The notes: generated by a model not told the origin, from the sequence alone. Positions 1 to 6,795 are shown, counted from the first letter of the stretch. The stretch is 7,892 bases of DNA from Alphaproteobacteria bacterium (GCA_024280585.1 JAJRPW010000075.1:1-7892), one strand, 5' to 3'. Translations and numbers: made by a program.

Positions 1-1407
1 CCTTGCGGAACCTGCGATAATTGCTTATCCATCAAAGAGGATCGCCACCCAGACGTTTTGGAAATGGATGCAGCGAGTCGAACCGGTGTCGATGACATAC
101 GCGAAATTATTGACAGTGTCAAATATTTGCCAACCATGGCGCGCTATAAAATATATATTATCGACGAAGTCCACATGCTTTCAAAAAATGCGTTTAACGC
201 CCTTTTAAAAACGCTGGAAGAGCCGCCAGCTCATGTGAAATTCATCTTCGCTACGACTGAAACCAGGAAAATCCCGGTAACAATTTTGTCACGCTGCCAA
301 CGCTTTGATTTACGCAGGATTGAAGGCGATATAATGACTAAGCATTTGGAAAATATATCCAAAAAAGAAAATGCCACTATAGATTCCGAGTCTCTTTTAA
401 TGATTGCCAATGCCTCTGAAGGATCGGTGCGCGATGCTTTATCGTTACTGGATCAGGCTATATCGCAATCAGATTCGGATATAACTGCGGAATCAACAGT
501 ACGAATGCTCGGGCTTTCCGATAAAACCAAACTGATCGATTTATTCGAACATATCGCAAAAGGTGAGGCAAAAGAGGCGCTGGAGATATTTAAAGAGCTT
601 TATGCCGACGGCGCAGATCCAATGCAAACCATCCAGGATTTGTTAGAGTTCACCCATTTGACGACAAAACTTAAAGTTATGCCTAAGCTGGAAAATTCTG
701 GCGCGACTCCTGAAAACGAATTTAAAAGAGGCAAGGAGTTTTCTGAAAAGCTTTCAATGTCATATTTAACAAGATGTTGGCAAATGTTGATAAAAGGTTT
801 GGGTGAAGTTAAAAACTCATCAAATAATTTTATAACCGTTGAAATGCTTTTGGTACGTCTGTCTTATATGAGTGAGCTGCCTTCACCGGCGGAACTGGCA
901 AAAAACTTTAACACCCAGCCACCAAATAACCCAGGATCGAAGGTTATTACTTCTGGCCGTGGCGAAGTGCAAACATCCGTTAATGCCACTGGCAGTGCCG
1001 CAATTATGGCCGCGCCGGTTCATGAAACTGAAACTGTAACAAATATTATCGTAAATGATTTCCCTGAACTGGTTGAATTATTCAAGGAAAAAGGTGAAAT
1101 ATTGCTGCATAGTTGGCTCTGTTCAGAAGTAAATTTGGTTAAATTTGAGCCGGGCAAAATCGAATTTAATCAATCGGAAATGGTCCCGGCCGATTTTGCC
1201 GGAAGAATTGGCAAAAATCTTACAGACTGGACGGGAATGAGGTGGATCGCCATTATTTCAAAAGAAAAAGGCGGGCAAACCATTAGAGAACAATCAGCCA
1301 TTGCCAAAGAGCAGCTAAAAAAAGAATTGGAAAATGCCTCTGAAATTTCAAAAGTCTTAACGACTTTTCCAGGAGCATTTATTAGTAAATTTGAAAAAAG
1401 CGAATAA
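1..1407 (+). CDS. dnaX: DNA polymerase III clamp-loader subunit tau/gamma (DnaX), 5' end outside window
   Basis: DnaX is the ATPase core of the replicative clamp loader, which opens and loads the beta sliding clamp. The frame is open from base 1, with 468 codons before the TAA; roughly the first 70 residues (Walker A and the first zinc-ligand cysteine) lie upstream. Visible residues, counted from base 1: zinc-module cysteines PCGTCDNC (2-8), Walker B IIDEVHML (53-60), sensor 1 ATTE (84-87), arginine-finger motif SRC (97-99), sensor 2 GSVRDALSL (141-149), clamp-loader domain III to about 295, a low-complexity linker (about 300-345), then a C-terminal domain (about 352-468) with VKFEPGKIEF and FPGAF. 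That last domain resembles alphaproteobacterial DnaX from memory. The total would be near 540 residues, shorter than the 643 of E. coli tau. The stop lies 12 bases before ybaB, so the two are probably co-transcribed. Identity is secure; the true start cannot be seen. Confidence 0.97.
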   Translation, partial: PCGTCDNCLSIKEDRHPDVLEMDAASRTGVDDIREIIDSVKYLPTMARYKIYIIDEVHMLSKNAFNALLKTLEEPPAHVKFIFATTETRKIPVTILSRCQRFDLRRIEGDIMTKHLENISKKENATIDSESLLMIANASEGSVRDALSLLDQAISQSDSDITAESTVRMLGLSDKTKLIDLFEHIAKGEAKEALEIFKELYADGADPMQTIQDLLEFTHLTTKLKVMPKLENSGATPENEFKRGKEFSEKLSMSYLTRCWQMLIKGLGEVKNSSNNFITVEMLLVRLSYMSELPSPAELAKNFNTQPPNNPGSKVITSGRGEVQTSVNATGSAAIMAAPVHETETVTNIIVNDFPELVELFKEKGEILLHSWLCSEVNLVKFEPGKIEFNQSEMVPADFAGRIGKNLTDWTGMRWIAIISKEKGGQTIREQSAIAKEQLKKELENASEISKVLTTFPGAFISKFEKSE

Positions 1408-1414
1408 AGGGGAA
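1408..1414 (+). promoter_or_regulatory. Ribosome binding site of ybaB
   Basis: The purine-rich AGGGGAA directly follows the dnaX stop codon and lies 5 bases before the ATG at 1420. A second in-frame ATG follows at 1423; spacing suits either, and I chose the first. Confidence 0.7.
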
Positions 1415-1419
1415 TAACT

Positions 1420-1743
1420 ATGATGAATATGCAACAGATGATGAAACAAGCACAGAAAATGCAAAAGAAAATGGAAGAAGCGCAAAAAAAACTTGAGGAC
1501 GCGGAATACCAGGGAGCTTCTGGCGGTGGTATGATAAACGTCACAATTAGCGGTAAGGGCGAACTTAAAAAGTTAAAAATTGATCCATCATTGATTGATC
1601 CGGAAGACCCTGAAATGCTGGAGGATTTAATCGTGGCCGGTTTTAATAACGCGAAGAAAGAGGCTGATGAAGCTTCCGGCGGTGCTATGTCGGATGCGAT
1701 GGGTGGGCTTAGCTTACCTCCAGGCTTCAAAATGCCATTCTAA
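1420..1743 (+). CDS. ybaB: YbaB/EbfC family nucleoid-associated DNA-binding protein
   Basis: The 107-residue product matches the usual family length of about 100-110. It has the expected Met/Gln/Lys-rich N-terminal helix (MMKQAQKMQKKMEEAQKKL, about residues 7-25), the glycine-rich turn GASGGGMI (32-39), a central strand segment VTISGKGELKKLKIDP (41-56), the acidic LIDPEDPEMLEDLI helix start (58-71), and a Gly/Pro-rich tail ending LPPGFKMPF. Family members form dimers that bind DNA and coat the nucleoid. The gene nearly always sits between dnaX and recR in proteobacteria, as here. It starts 12 bases after the dnaX stop behind a good Shine-Dalgarno, and its stop overlaps the recR start (TAATG). 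Identity is secure from family and context; any specific regulatory role in this organism is unknown. Confidence 0.96.
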   Translation: MMNMQQMMKQAQKMQKKMEEAQKKLEDAEYQGASGGGMINVTISGKGELKKLKIDPSLIDPEDPEMLEDLIVAGFNNAKKEADEASGGAMSDAMGGLSLPPGFKMPF

Positions 1744-2336
1744 TGCAAAAGAATGACATTGAAACTCTAATCCATTTTTTGAGTAAACTGCCCGGCTTGG
1801 GCAAAAGATCGGCACGCCGCGCAGTTTTGCACCTGATAAAAAACAAGCAGAGCCTGATGCTCCCGCTTGTTGAATCTATGGCAAATGCCTCAGAATCTAT
1901 AAGAATATGCAGCTCTTGCGGCAATATTGACAGTATTGATCCATGCGGAATTTGCACGGATGCAAAACGAATAAGCGAACAAATTTGTGTGGTTGAGGAA
2001 GTTTCAGACCTTTGGGCAATCGAACGATCCAATATTTTCAAAGGAACTTATCATGTTCTCGGCGGAACATTGTCAGCGGTCGACGGGCGCGGCCCGGAGG
2101 ATTTGAATATCGATAAATTAATTCAAAAAGCCGGCAATGAAAATGTTAGTGAAGTAATTTTAGCAACGAACGCCACGGTTGACGGCCAAACTACAGCGCA
2201 TTATATCACCCAGCGCATAAAACATCTTGAAGTAAATATCTCGCAAATCGCCCATGGCATCCCGATCGGCGGTGAGCTGGATTATTTAGACGATGGAACA
2301 TTAGGTGCAGCGCTCAATTCAAGACGACCATTTTAG
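1743..2336 (+). CDS. recR: Recombination mediator protein RecR
   Basis: RecR works with RecO (and RecF) to help RecA load at single-stranded gaps and breaks. The 197-residue product has every family element in order: a helix-hairpin-helix segment LSKLPGLGKRSARRA (13-27), a C4 zinc finger with Cys56, Cys59, Cys68 and Cys71, a Toprim domain starting at CVVEEVSDLWAIE (82-94) with GGTLSAVDGRGPEDL (107-121) and VILATNATVDGQTTAHYI (138-155), and the C-terminal HGIPIGGELD (171-180) before RRPF. Length is normal (E. coli 201). The ATG at 1743 shares its A with the ybaB stop (TAATG) and has no clear Shine-Dalgarno of its own, which suggests translational coupling to ybaB. No convincing intrinsic terminator follows; the 3' end faces a convergent gene 13 bases away. 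No key residue is missing. Confidence 0.97.
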   Translation: MQKNDIETLIHFLSKLPGLGKRSARRAVLHLIKNKQSLMLPLVESMANASESIRICSSCGNIDSIDPCGICTDAKRISEQICVVEEVSDLWAIERSNIFKGTYHVLGGTLSAVDGRGPEDLNIDKLIQKAGNENVSEVILATNATVDGQTTAHYITQRIKHLEVNISQIAHGIPIGGELDYLDDGTLGAALNSRRPF

Positions 2337-2349
2337 GTTCTTGAGAATT

Positions 2350-3969
2350 CTAAGCCGCTTCAAGCTCCTCCTTTTTCTTCAAATCCAGAAATTCGCTAAC
2401 ATCAATACTATCAATTTGCTCGGGTAAAATAAATTTCCTTGCATACTTTAGATAAATCTTATCCTTAATAAACAATTCGAAAATATCCGGATCTATATGT
2501 CCGTTTTCCTTCATTTCTTTCATAATCCTCAATGTTTCTGAAAGTTTTTTTGGTTTTTTATAAGGTCGGTCATGCGAAGTTAACGCCTCATAAATATCAG
2601 CCACAGCCATCATTCTTGCCTGAATTGACATTTCATTTCGAGTCAATCCCCTTGGAAAGCCCGTACCATCGACATGTTCATGGTGTCCGCCTGCAAATTC
2701 AGGAACATTCCTCAAATTACCTGGAAACGGCAAAGACTCAAGCATATCAATAGTTACATCAATATGGTTATTAATAATCGCCCGCTCTTTTGTATTTATT
2801 GTCCCTTTACGAACAGACAGATTATAAAATTCATCTTTTGTAATTAATTTCTGCTCTCTGATCCTCGCGGAAATCTTAGGTAACCATATTTTTTCTGTAA
2901 TTTTTTTTAGCCTTTCGAGCTTTTTATCATCGACATACTCACTGCCTTTATTCAATTCACGTACGAAACGAGCATCACTCTCCAGCTCCTTCATCCTTGA
3001 CTCATACTCTCTTATCGTGATATCTCGCTTTAGATATTCAATTTCCAGATCGCGCGCCATCAATTCAAATCGGGTCAATATCATCTCAATTCTGTCGCAA
3101 ACAGTTTCCAGCTTGGTCGCCTTATCTAAAATCGAATGCGGTGTTGTTAATTTCCCACAATCATGCAGCCAAGCCGCCACTTTCAGCTCATAAAAATCAT
3201 CCTCATCCAGATTAAAATCCGCGAAATACCCCTCTTTTTGCTTATTAGCAGATTTTGCCAGCATATCCACAAGATGAGGAATTGCTTCGCAATGACTGCT
3301 TGTATGTGATGATTTCGCATCAATTGCCAGAGCCAGCATTTTAATAATTCCGTCAAGTAAATCTCTCTGTTCATTTTGCAGTTGCTGGTTTTCAATCGCA
3401 ACAGCTGCCTGCGAAGCCAAAGACTCCACTAAATGCTGCACTTCCTCACTAAATGGAATTATTTTTCCGCGCTTATTTTGTGCATTAACCAAGTGTAAAA
3501 CACCAAGTACCTGATTCTTTTTGTTTGTCAGAGGAATTGCCAGTACTGATTTTGACTCATAATTCTTCAACCGGTCAAACGCTTTAGTTGCAGAAAAATC
3601 ATAATTTTGTGAGGTATTCAAATCCTTCACATTAATTGCCTCTCTTGTCAGGACGCAATCAACTGTAAGTATTTTTTTATTTGGTCGTCCGGTTTTAGTA
3701 TATAATTTCACAGGAGCAAAGGGAATACGCCGCCCAGTTGTCCCCCCCAATTGCATATTTAGTGAGTCGGACTGCATTATAGTAAACTTCAACCGATTTT
3801 CATGAGTTAGAAGATATAAAGTTCCATTATCCGCATTGCTTATCGACTTCGCTTTTTCTAAAATTATTTCCAATAAACGCGCAAGATTATTTTCAGAAGA
3901 AAGAGAAATCCCAATATCATTCAGCTTGCTTAGAATATCATCATATTTTTTAGCATTTTTAAAAAACAT
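2350..3969 (-). CDS. GAF domain plus HD-GYP domain protein, probable cyclic-di-GMP phosphodiesterase
   Basis: HD-GYP enzymes hydrolyse cyclic di-GMP using a metal centre; a GAF domain in front usually senses a small ligand. No signal peptide or membrane segment is seen, so it is probably cytoplasmic. From the ATG at 3969 (539 residues): GAF about 29-194 (NADNGTLYLL, VLAIPLTNKKNQVLGVLHLV), a helical linker, then the HD-GYP core with His226, HDCGK (269-273), His402, HHE (429-431), DGTGFP (434-439) and Asp458. Metal ligands look intact. Two oddities: the signature is GFP rather than GYP, and about 100 charged helical residues (about 288-386, near 2812-3108) separate HDCGK from the GTINTKERAIINNH helix. 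That layout recalls a subgroup of proteobacterial GAF/HD proteins I know from memory. A GTG at 3978 is also in frame, but it lies inside the Shine-Dalgarno, so the ATG is preferred. The gene appears to stand alone. Class is confident; substrate is inferred. Confidence 0.9.
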   Translation of the reverse strand: MFFKNAKKYDDILSKLNDIGISLSSENNLARLLEIILEKAKSISNADNGTLYLLTHENRLKFTIMQSDSLNMQLGGTTGRRIPFAPVKLYTKTGRPNKKILTVDCVLTREAINVKDLNTSQNYDFSATKAFDRLKNYESKSVLAIPLTNKKNQVLGVLHLVNAQNKRGKIIPFSEEVQHLVESLASQAAVAIENQQLQNEQRDLLDGIIKMLALAIDAKSSHTSSHCEAIPHLVDMLAKSANKQKEGYFADFNLDEDDFYELKVAAWLHDCGKLTTPHSILDKATKLETVCDRIEMILTRFELMARDLEIEYLKRDITIREYESRMKELESDARFVRELNKGSEYVDDKKLERLKKITEKIWLPKISARIREQKLITKDEFYNLSVRKGTINTKERAIINNHIDVTIDMLESLPFPGNLRNVPEFAGGHHEHVDGTGFPRGLTRNEMSIQARMMAVADIYEALTSHDRPYKKPKKLSETLRIMKEMKENGHIDPDIFELFIKDKIYLKYARKFILPEQIDSIDVSEFLDLKKKEELEAA

Positions 3970-3974
3970 ACAAA

Positions 3975-3980
3975 TCACCT
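3975..3980 (-). promoter_or_regulatory. Ribosome binding site deciding the start of the GAF/HD-GYP gene
   Basis: On the minus strand AGGTGA lies 5 bases before the ATG at 3969. The competing upstream GTG (3978-3976) is embedded in this very Shine-Dalgarno, which argues for the ATG and against the 3-residue longer product. Confidence 0.7.
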
Positions 3981-4024
3981 ACTTTATTAATTATTTCGCG
4001 GCAACATTTATCCAGTAGTTTAAC

Positions 4025-4113
4025 TTTTATAGGGCTTAGGCAGGACGAGTATTTTTAGGTTATTTTTAACGACAAAACAAAACGGCAACGTTATGCGTAA
4101 GTCCTGTTTTATA
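4025..4113. mobile_element. Candidate miniature inverted-repeat element with flanking direct repeats
   Basis: Seen directly: AGGGCTTAGGCAGGACG (4031-4047) and the reverse complement of 4089-4105, AGGACTTACGCATAACG, agree at 13 of 17 positions. The block bounded by these inverted repeats (about 4032-4106, 75 bp) is flanked on both sides by the same 7 bases, TTTTATA (4025-4031 and 4107-4113). Terminal inverted repeats inside a target-site-like duplication, with no coding capacity, is the layout of a MITE or of a remnant of an insertion sequence. Its ends are also less AT-rich than the surrounding DNA. Against this, the direct repeat is pure A/T in an A/T-rich spacer and could be chance, and no second copy exists in the window. 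It ends about 60 bases upstream of the GAF/HD-GYP start, so it may lie in that gene's promoter or leader. Confidence 0.4.
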
Positions 4114-4144
4114 AAAATAGCTCTATTGAAAGGTACGTAATTTA

Positions 4145-4179
4145 TTTTACTATGTACAGTAAAAAATGTAGTAATTACT
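4145..4179. repeat. Two adjacent small AT-rich palindromes
   Basis: TTTTACT (4145-4151) and AGTAAAA (4158-4164) form a perfect 7-bp inverted repeat around the 6 bases ATGTAC. Five bases later AGTAATTACT (4170-4179) is a perfect 10-bp palindrome. They lie about 180-210 bases upstream of the GAF/HD-GYP start and could be an operator or merely AT-rich chance. Neither is followed by a T-tract in a sense that would make a terminator. Confidence 0.25.
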
Positions 4180-4429
4180 GAATGTTTTGGAGAGTTCTTA
4201 AAGTATTAGGCGCATGTTAATTCACAAAAAAATTCTTACCGTTAATATTTAACTCTATAGCTCAATTTGCGGGGCAAAATTTTAGAAAATTAACAAACCA
4301 TGAAACCTATACATAATTAAATTCGAAAACAAAATGGTCGCACAATATCAGCCCACCACCGAAACTCGATTTATAGATGTCTGGCTCTAAAAAAATGCAA
4401 CGTACATAAGTAATTAGGTTTTGACAATG

Positions 4430-4461
4430 ACAAAAACACCAGCTAAATCAAGTTTTACTGG
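4430..4461 (-). terminator. Intrinsic terminator of the mlaE-mlaF-radA-cvpA operon
   Basis: Read on the minus strand, six bases after the cvpA stop, CCAG-TAAA (4461-4454) pairs with TTTA-CTGG (4447-4439, one bulged G at 4443) around the loop ACTTGA, giving an 8-bp stem with one bulge. It is followed by TGTTTTTG, a five-T tract. Position, orientation and form all fit a Rho-independent terminator. It would separate this operon from the GAF/HD-GYP gene further downstream on the same strand. Confidence 0.7.
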
Positions 4462-4467
4462 AAGTTA

Positions 4468-5415
4468 TTATAAATTATTGATCAGACGATCCATCTGCTT
4501 CAGATTTTTTTTATCATAACCAACTCCGTTGTCTTTAAATGGGTTATCATTTTTAACCCCATTCAGAGCCTTATCAAGAGTTTTCAACTCCAAGTCCGAC
4601 GCTGCATCAGCTACAATTTTTCCAGTTTTTTTCAGCTCATTATACGCCGCCAACATATCCCGAAATATCGCCATTCTTTCCAAGTCAGAAAGCTCAGAGG
4701 TGTTACCCTCATACTTACTATATAATTTATTTAAATCTTCCTCCGGCAACGAAGATATAACTTTTGTCATTATTTTCTTATCAGCATCGCTAATCATAGA
4801 TGGCAAAGCGCTATCCACTCCATCTTCCATCACTGCACCGCCAATTACAGCCATTGATTTATCCTTGAATTCCTCAATAGTAGCGATTAACCTTTCGGGT
4901 ATTTCCTCCGGAATATACGTCAATAATGCGTCAGTTAGCATACCCAGAGTATCATAAGTTTCAGCAGCGACAAACCAATCCGGCCCCGGGCGCAATTCGT
5001 CTCCATACTGCAACATCGTTGAGGTAATATTGATCGAAAAGAACGACAAACAGACTATAATAACGCCGCGCAAAAGGCCAAATGCAAAGCCCAGGGTTCG
5101 ATCCATAGCCCCACCGCGCAAACTACTTAATAAATTTACAATCACCGAAGTGATTATGGCCAAAATAATGAATAAAACTAGGAAAACGCCAACACTGCCG
5201 AGTACAATCACCGCTCTTTCGTTATCAACATATTCACTGAAAAATTCTACAGACTGAGGATAATAAATCGCAGCGCCTAAACTCGCGCCAAGCCATGTTA
5301 TAAGAGAAAATACGGCCTTGATAACCCCACGGAAAAACGCAAATAGCGTGGACAAGGTGACAACCGATATAACGGCGATATCAAACCAATTGAGATCAGA
5401 AACTTCAGCGCCCAT
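4468..5415 (-). CDS. cvpA: CvpA family inner-membrane protein with long C-terminal extension
   Basis: CvpA is an inner-membrane protein known from colicin V production and linked to envelope integrity; its molecular activity is not settled. The first 130 of 315 residues form the CvpA domain: NWFDIAVISVV (9-19), FFRGVIKAVFSLITWLGA (27-44) and the conserved MDRTLGFAFGLLRG (104-117), with four predicted membrane segments at about 11-28, 31-51, 68-96 and 108-128. The remaining 185 residues look soluble, rich in charge and helix, and close with KNLKQMDRLINN. Many family members are near 160-230 residues, so this tail is long, although I recall extended versions in alphaproteobacteria. The ATG lies 3 bases after the radA stop, with AGGTGG inside the radA end serving as Shine-Dalgarno. 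It is the last gene of the operon, followed by a terminator. Family is confident; the role of the tail is unknown. Confidence 0.88.
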   Translation of the reverse strand: MGAEVSDLNWFDIAVISVVTLSTLFAFFRGVIKAVFSLITWLGASLGAAIYYPQSVEFFSEYVDNERAVIVLGSVGVFLVLFIILAIITSVIVNLLSSLRGGAMDRTLGFAFGLLRGVIIVCLSFFSINITSTMLQYGDELRPGPDWFVAAETYDTLGMLTDALLTYIPEEIPERLIATIEEFKDKSMAVIGGAVMEDGVDSALPSMISDADKKIMTKVISSLPEEDLNKLYSKYEGNTSELSDLERMAIFRDMLAAYNELKKTGKIVADAASDLELKTLDKALNGVKNDNPFKDNGVGYDKKNLKQMDRLINNL

Positions 5416-5418
5416 ACC

Positions 5419-6786
5419 TTAAGCCACCTGTTTTTCAGGTTGAAACAAACTCGATAACTCTCTTATATGCTTTATTTTTTGCAAAATAAAGGCTTTATTT
5501 TCATTCTTTATATTTTTTGGCACAATTCCTTTTAAAAAGCCCAGTTTCTCTGACTCTTTTAAACGAATATCAGATTGCGAAACCATTCGCACCTCCCCCG
5601 ACAGCCCTAATTCACCGAATATCACACAATTTTCTGGCAAAGGTTTATTCGTCACCGAGGAAATCAAAGCTGCAGCAACCGCTAAATCAGCCGCTGGTTC
5701 GTTGATTTTCAAGCCGCCAGCAATATTCAGATACACTTCTTTATCTGCCAAAAACAGCCCATATCTGGTATTTAGAATCGCAATAATCATGGCCAGCCGA
5801 TTTGAATCCCAACCAACAACGGCGCGGCGTGGCGTCGGCATTGTCGTCGGCGCAACCAACGCCTGAACTTCAACTAAAACCGGCCTCGTCCCTTCCATAC
5901 CGGCGAAAACTGTCGCACCGCTAACATTACCGCCACGTTCCGATAGAAACAAAGCCGATGGATTAGGAACCTCAACTAACCCTTTGTTTTGCATCTCAAA
6001 AACACCTATTTCATTTGCCGCCCCAAAACGATTCTTAACCGCGCGCAAAATCCTGAATTGATGCCCTCTTTCGCCTTCAAAATATAACACCGTATCGACC
6101 ATATGCTCCAAAACTTTCGGCCCGGCAATCTGCCCCTCTTTTGTAACATGCCCGACAATCAGCAAGGTCACGCCTTTTTTTTTGGCGAAACTAATCAGAT
6201 CATGAGCCGACGCCCGCACTTGCGAAACCGTCCCTGGTGCTGACGTTATTTCCTCAACAAACATAGTCTGAATCGAGTCAATCACCACAACTTCAGGGCC
6301 GCCTGCAACGTCCAAACTCGAAATAATATCCTTCACATTCGTCGCCGACATTAGCTTCACCGGCGATTTTTCCAACCCCAATCGCCGTGCCCGCAAACGC
6401 ACCTGATCCACCGATTCCTCACCGGAAATATATGCCGTATTTTTGCTTAAATTGGCAAGATTAGTAAGTGCCTGCAGGACAATGGTCGACTTACCAATTC
6501 CCGGATCGCCGCCGATTAATATCGCTGATCCGCGCACCAGCCCTCCGCCTAAAACCCTGTCCAACTCTGCGATATCGGTGCTAGCTCTAGCTACATCTTT
6601 AGTGTCGCCATCCAGCAACACAAACTCTAGTTTTTTTCCGCTTTTCGTTGTTGTATTACTAAATCCACGATCCGACAATTCCTCTATAACCGAATCCCAC
6701 GCTCCACAATCTCCACATTTTCCCGACCATTTTTTATAAACAGTTCCGCATTCCTGACAAACAAAATTACCGCCCTTTTTCGCCAT
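5419..6786 (-). CDS. radA: DNA repair protein RadA (branch-migration ATPase)
   Basis: RadA (Sms) is a RecA-like hexameric ATPase that drives branch migration of recombination intermediates in the cytoplasm. The 455-residue product matches the family length of about 450-460. In order it shows an N-terminal C4 zinc finger (Cys10, Cys13, Cys24, Cys27), Walker A GGDPGIGKST (92-101), Walker B VVVID (166-170), the RadA-specific KNRFG motif (251-255) and a Lon-like C-terminal domain (about 280-450) with VGWDSNRLAMI, GGLKINEPAADLAVAAAL and GELGLSGEVR. All signature residues are intact. The start ATG at 6786 is 9 bases after the mlaF stop. Its Shine-Dalgarno is not ideal: the AGGAAGAG in the mlaF 3' end is somewhat far upstream, so coupling to mlaF translation is likely. 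cvpA follows after 3 bases. Identity is secure. Confidence 0.97.
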   Translation of the reverse strand: MAKKGGNFVCQECGTVYKKWSGKCGDCGAWDSVIEELSDRGFSNTTTKSGKKLEFVLLDGDTKDVARASTDIAELDRVLGGGLVRGSAILIGGDPGIGKSTIVLQALTNLANLSKNTAYISGEESVDQVRLRARRLGLEKSPVKLMSATNVKDIISSLDVAGGPEVVVIDSIQTMFVEEITSAPGTVSQVRASAHDLISFAKKKGVTLLIVGHVTKEGQIAGPKVLEHMVDTVLYFEGERGHQFRILRAVKNRFGAANEIGVFEMQNKGLVEVPNPSALFLSERGGNVSGATVFAGMEGTRPVLVEVQALVAPTTMPTPRRAVVGWDSNRLAMIIAILNTRYGLFLADKEVYLNIAGGLKINEPAADLAVAAALISSVTNKPLPENCVIFGELGLSGEVRMVSQSDIRLKESEKLGFLKGIVPKNIKNENKAFILQKIKHIRELSSLFQPEKQVA

Positions 6787-6795
6787 AATAAATTA

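Larger units (their letters stand above)
3970..4467. other. AT-rich intergenic region with no convincing gene
   Basis: This gap of about 500 bases separates the cvpA 3' end from the 5' end of the GAF/HD-GYP gene, both on the minus strand. It is visibly richer in A and T than the genes around it. All short open frames here, such as a 30-codon one from 4427 on the plus strand, lack a ribosome site or recognisable product. It must contain the promoter of the GAF/HD-GYP gene if that gene is a separate unit, but I see only weak minus-strand hexamer pairs (for example TTGTTT at 4080-4075 with TAAAAA 17 bases on, both poor matches). No cyclic-di-GMP riboswitch motif, tRNA or structured RNA was recognised. 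The mini-element, small palindromes and terminator are listed separately. Confidence 0.7.

Noticed and set aside
361..367. An A6G run in dnaX as a possible frameshift site
   Set aside because: It is in frame as TCC-AAA-AAA-GAA, so the heptamer is C-AAA-AAA and does not fit the slippery pattern; it lies inside the ATPase core, where a shift would destroy the protein.
1170..1730. A long minus-strand open frame opposite dnaX and ybaB
   Set aside because: It runs antisense to two securely identified genes, and its Ser/Pro/Ile/Phe-rich low-complexity product is the usual shadow of Lys/Glu-rich coding on the other strand.
2337..2352. The palindrome AGAATTCT (2344-2351) between recR and the convergent gene as a bidirectional terminator
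   Set aside because: It is only 8 bases long, has no loop or T-tract, and is too weak to terminate transcription.
3970..4140. A cyclic-di-GMP riboswitch in the leader of the GAF/HD-GYP gene
   Set aside because: Cyclic-di-GMP riboswitches do occur near such genes, but I could not find the conserved GEMM-type core or its paired stems in the minus-strand leader.
4264..4284. The hairpin TTTGC-GGG-GCAAA with following Ts as a plus-strand terminator
   Set aside because: The stem is only 5 bp, the T-tract is short and interrupted, and no plus-strand gene lies upstream to be terminated here.
4421..4449. A perfect -35-like TTGACA on the plus strand followed 17 bases later by TAAATC
   Set aside because: The -10 match is poor, the promoter would only drive antisense RNA into cvpA, and the bases are already explained by the operon terminator on the other strand.
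4427..4519. A 30-codon plus-strand open frame starting MTKTPAKSSF
   Set aside because: It has no ribosome site, overlaps the terminator and the cvpA 3' end, and its product has no recognisable features.
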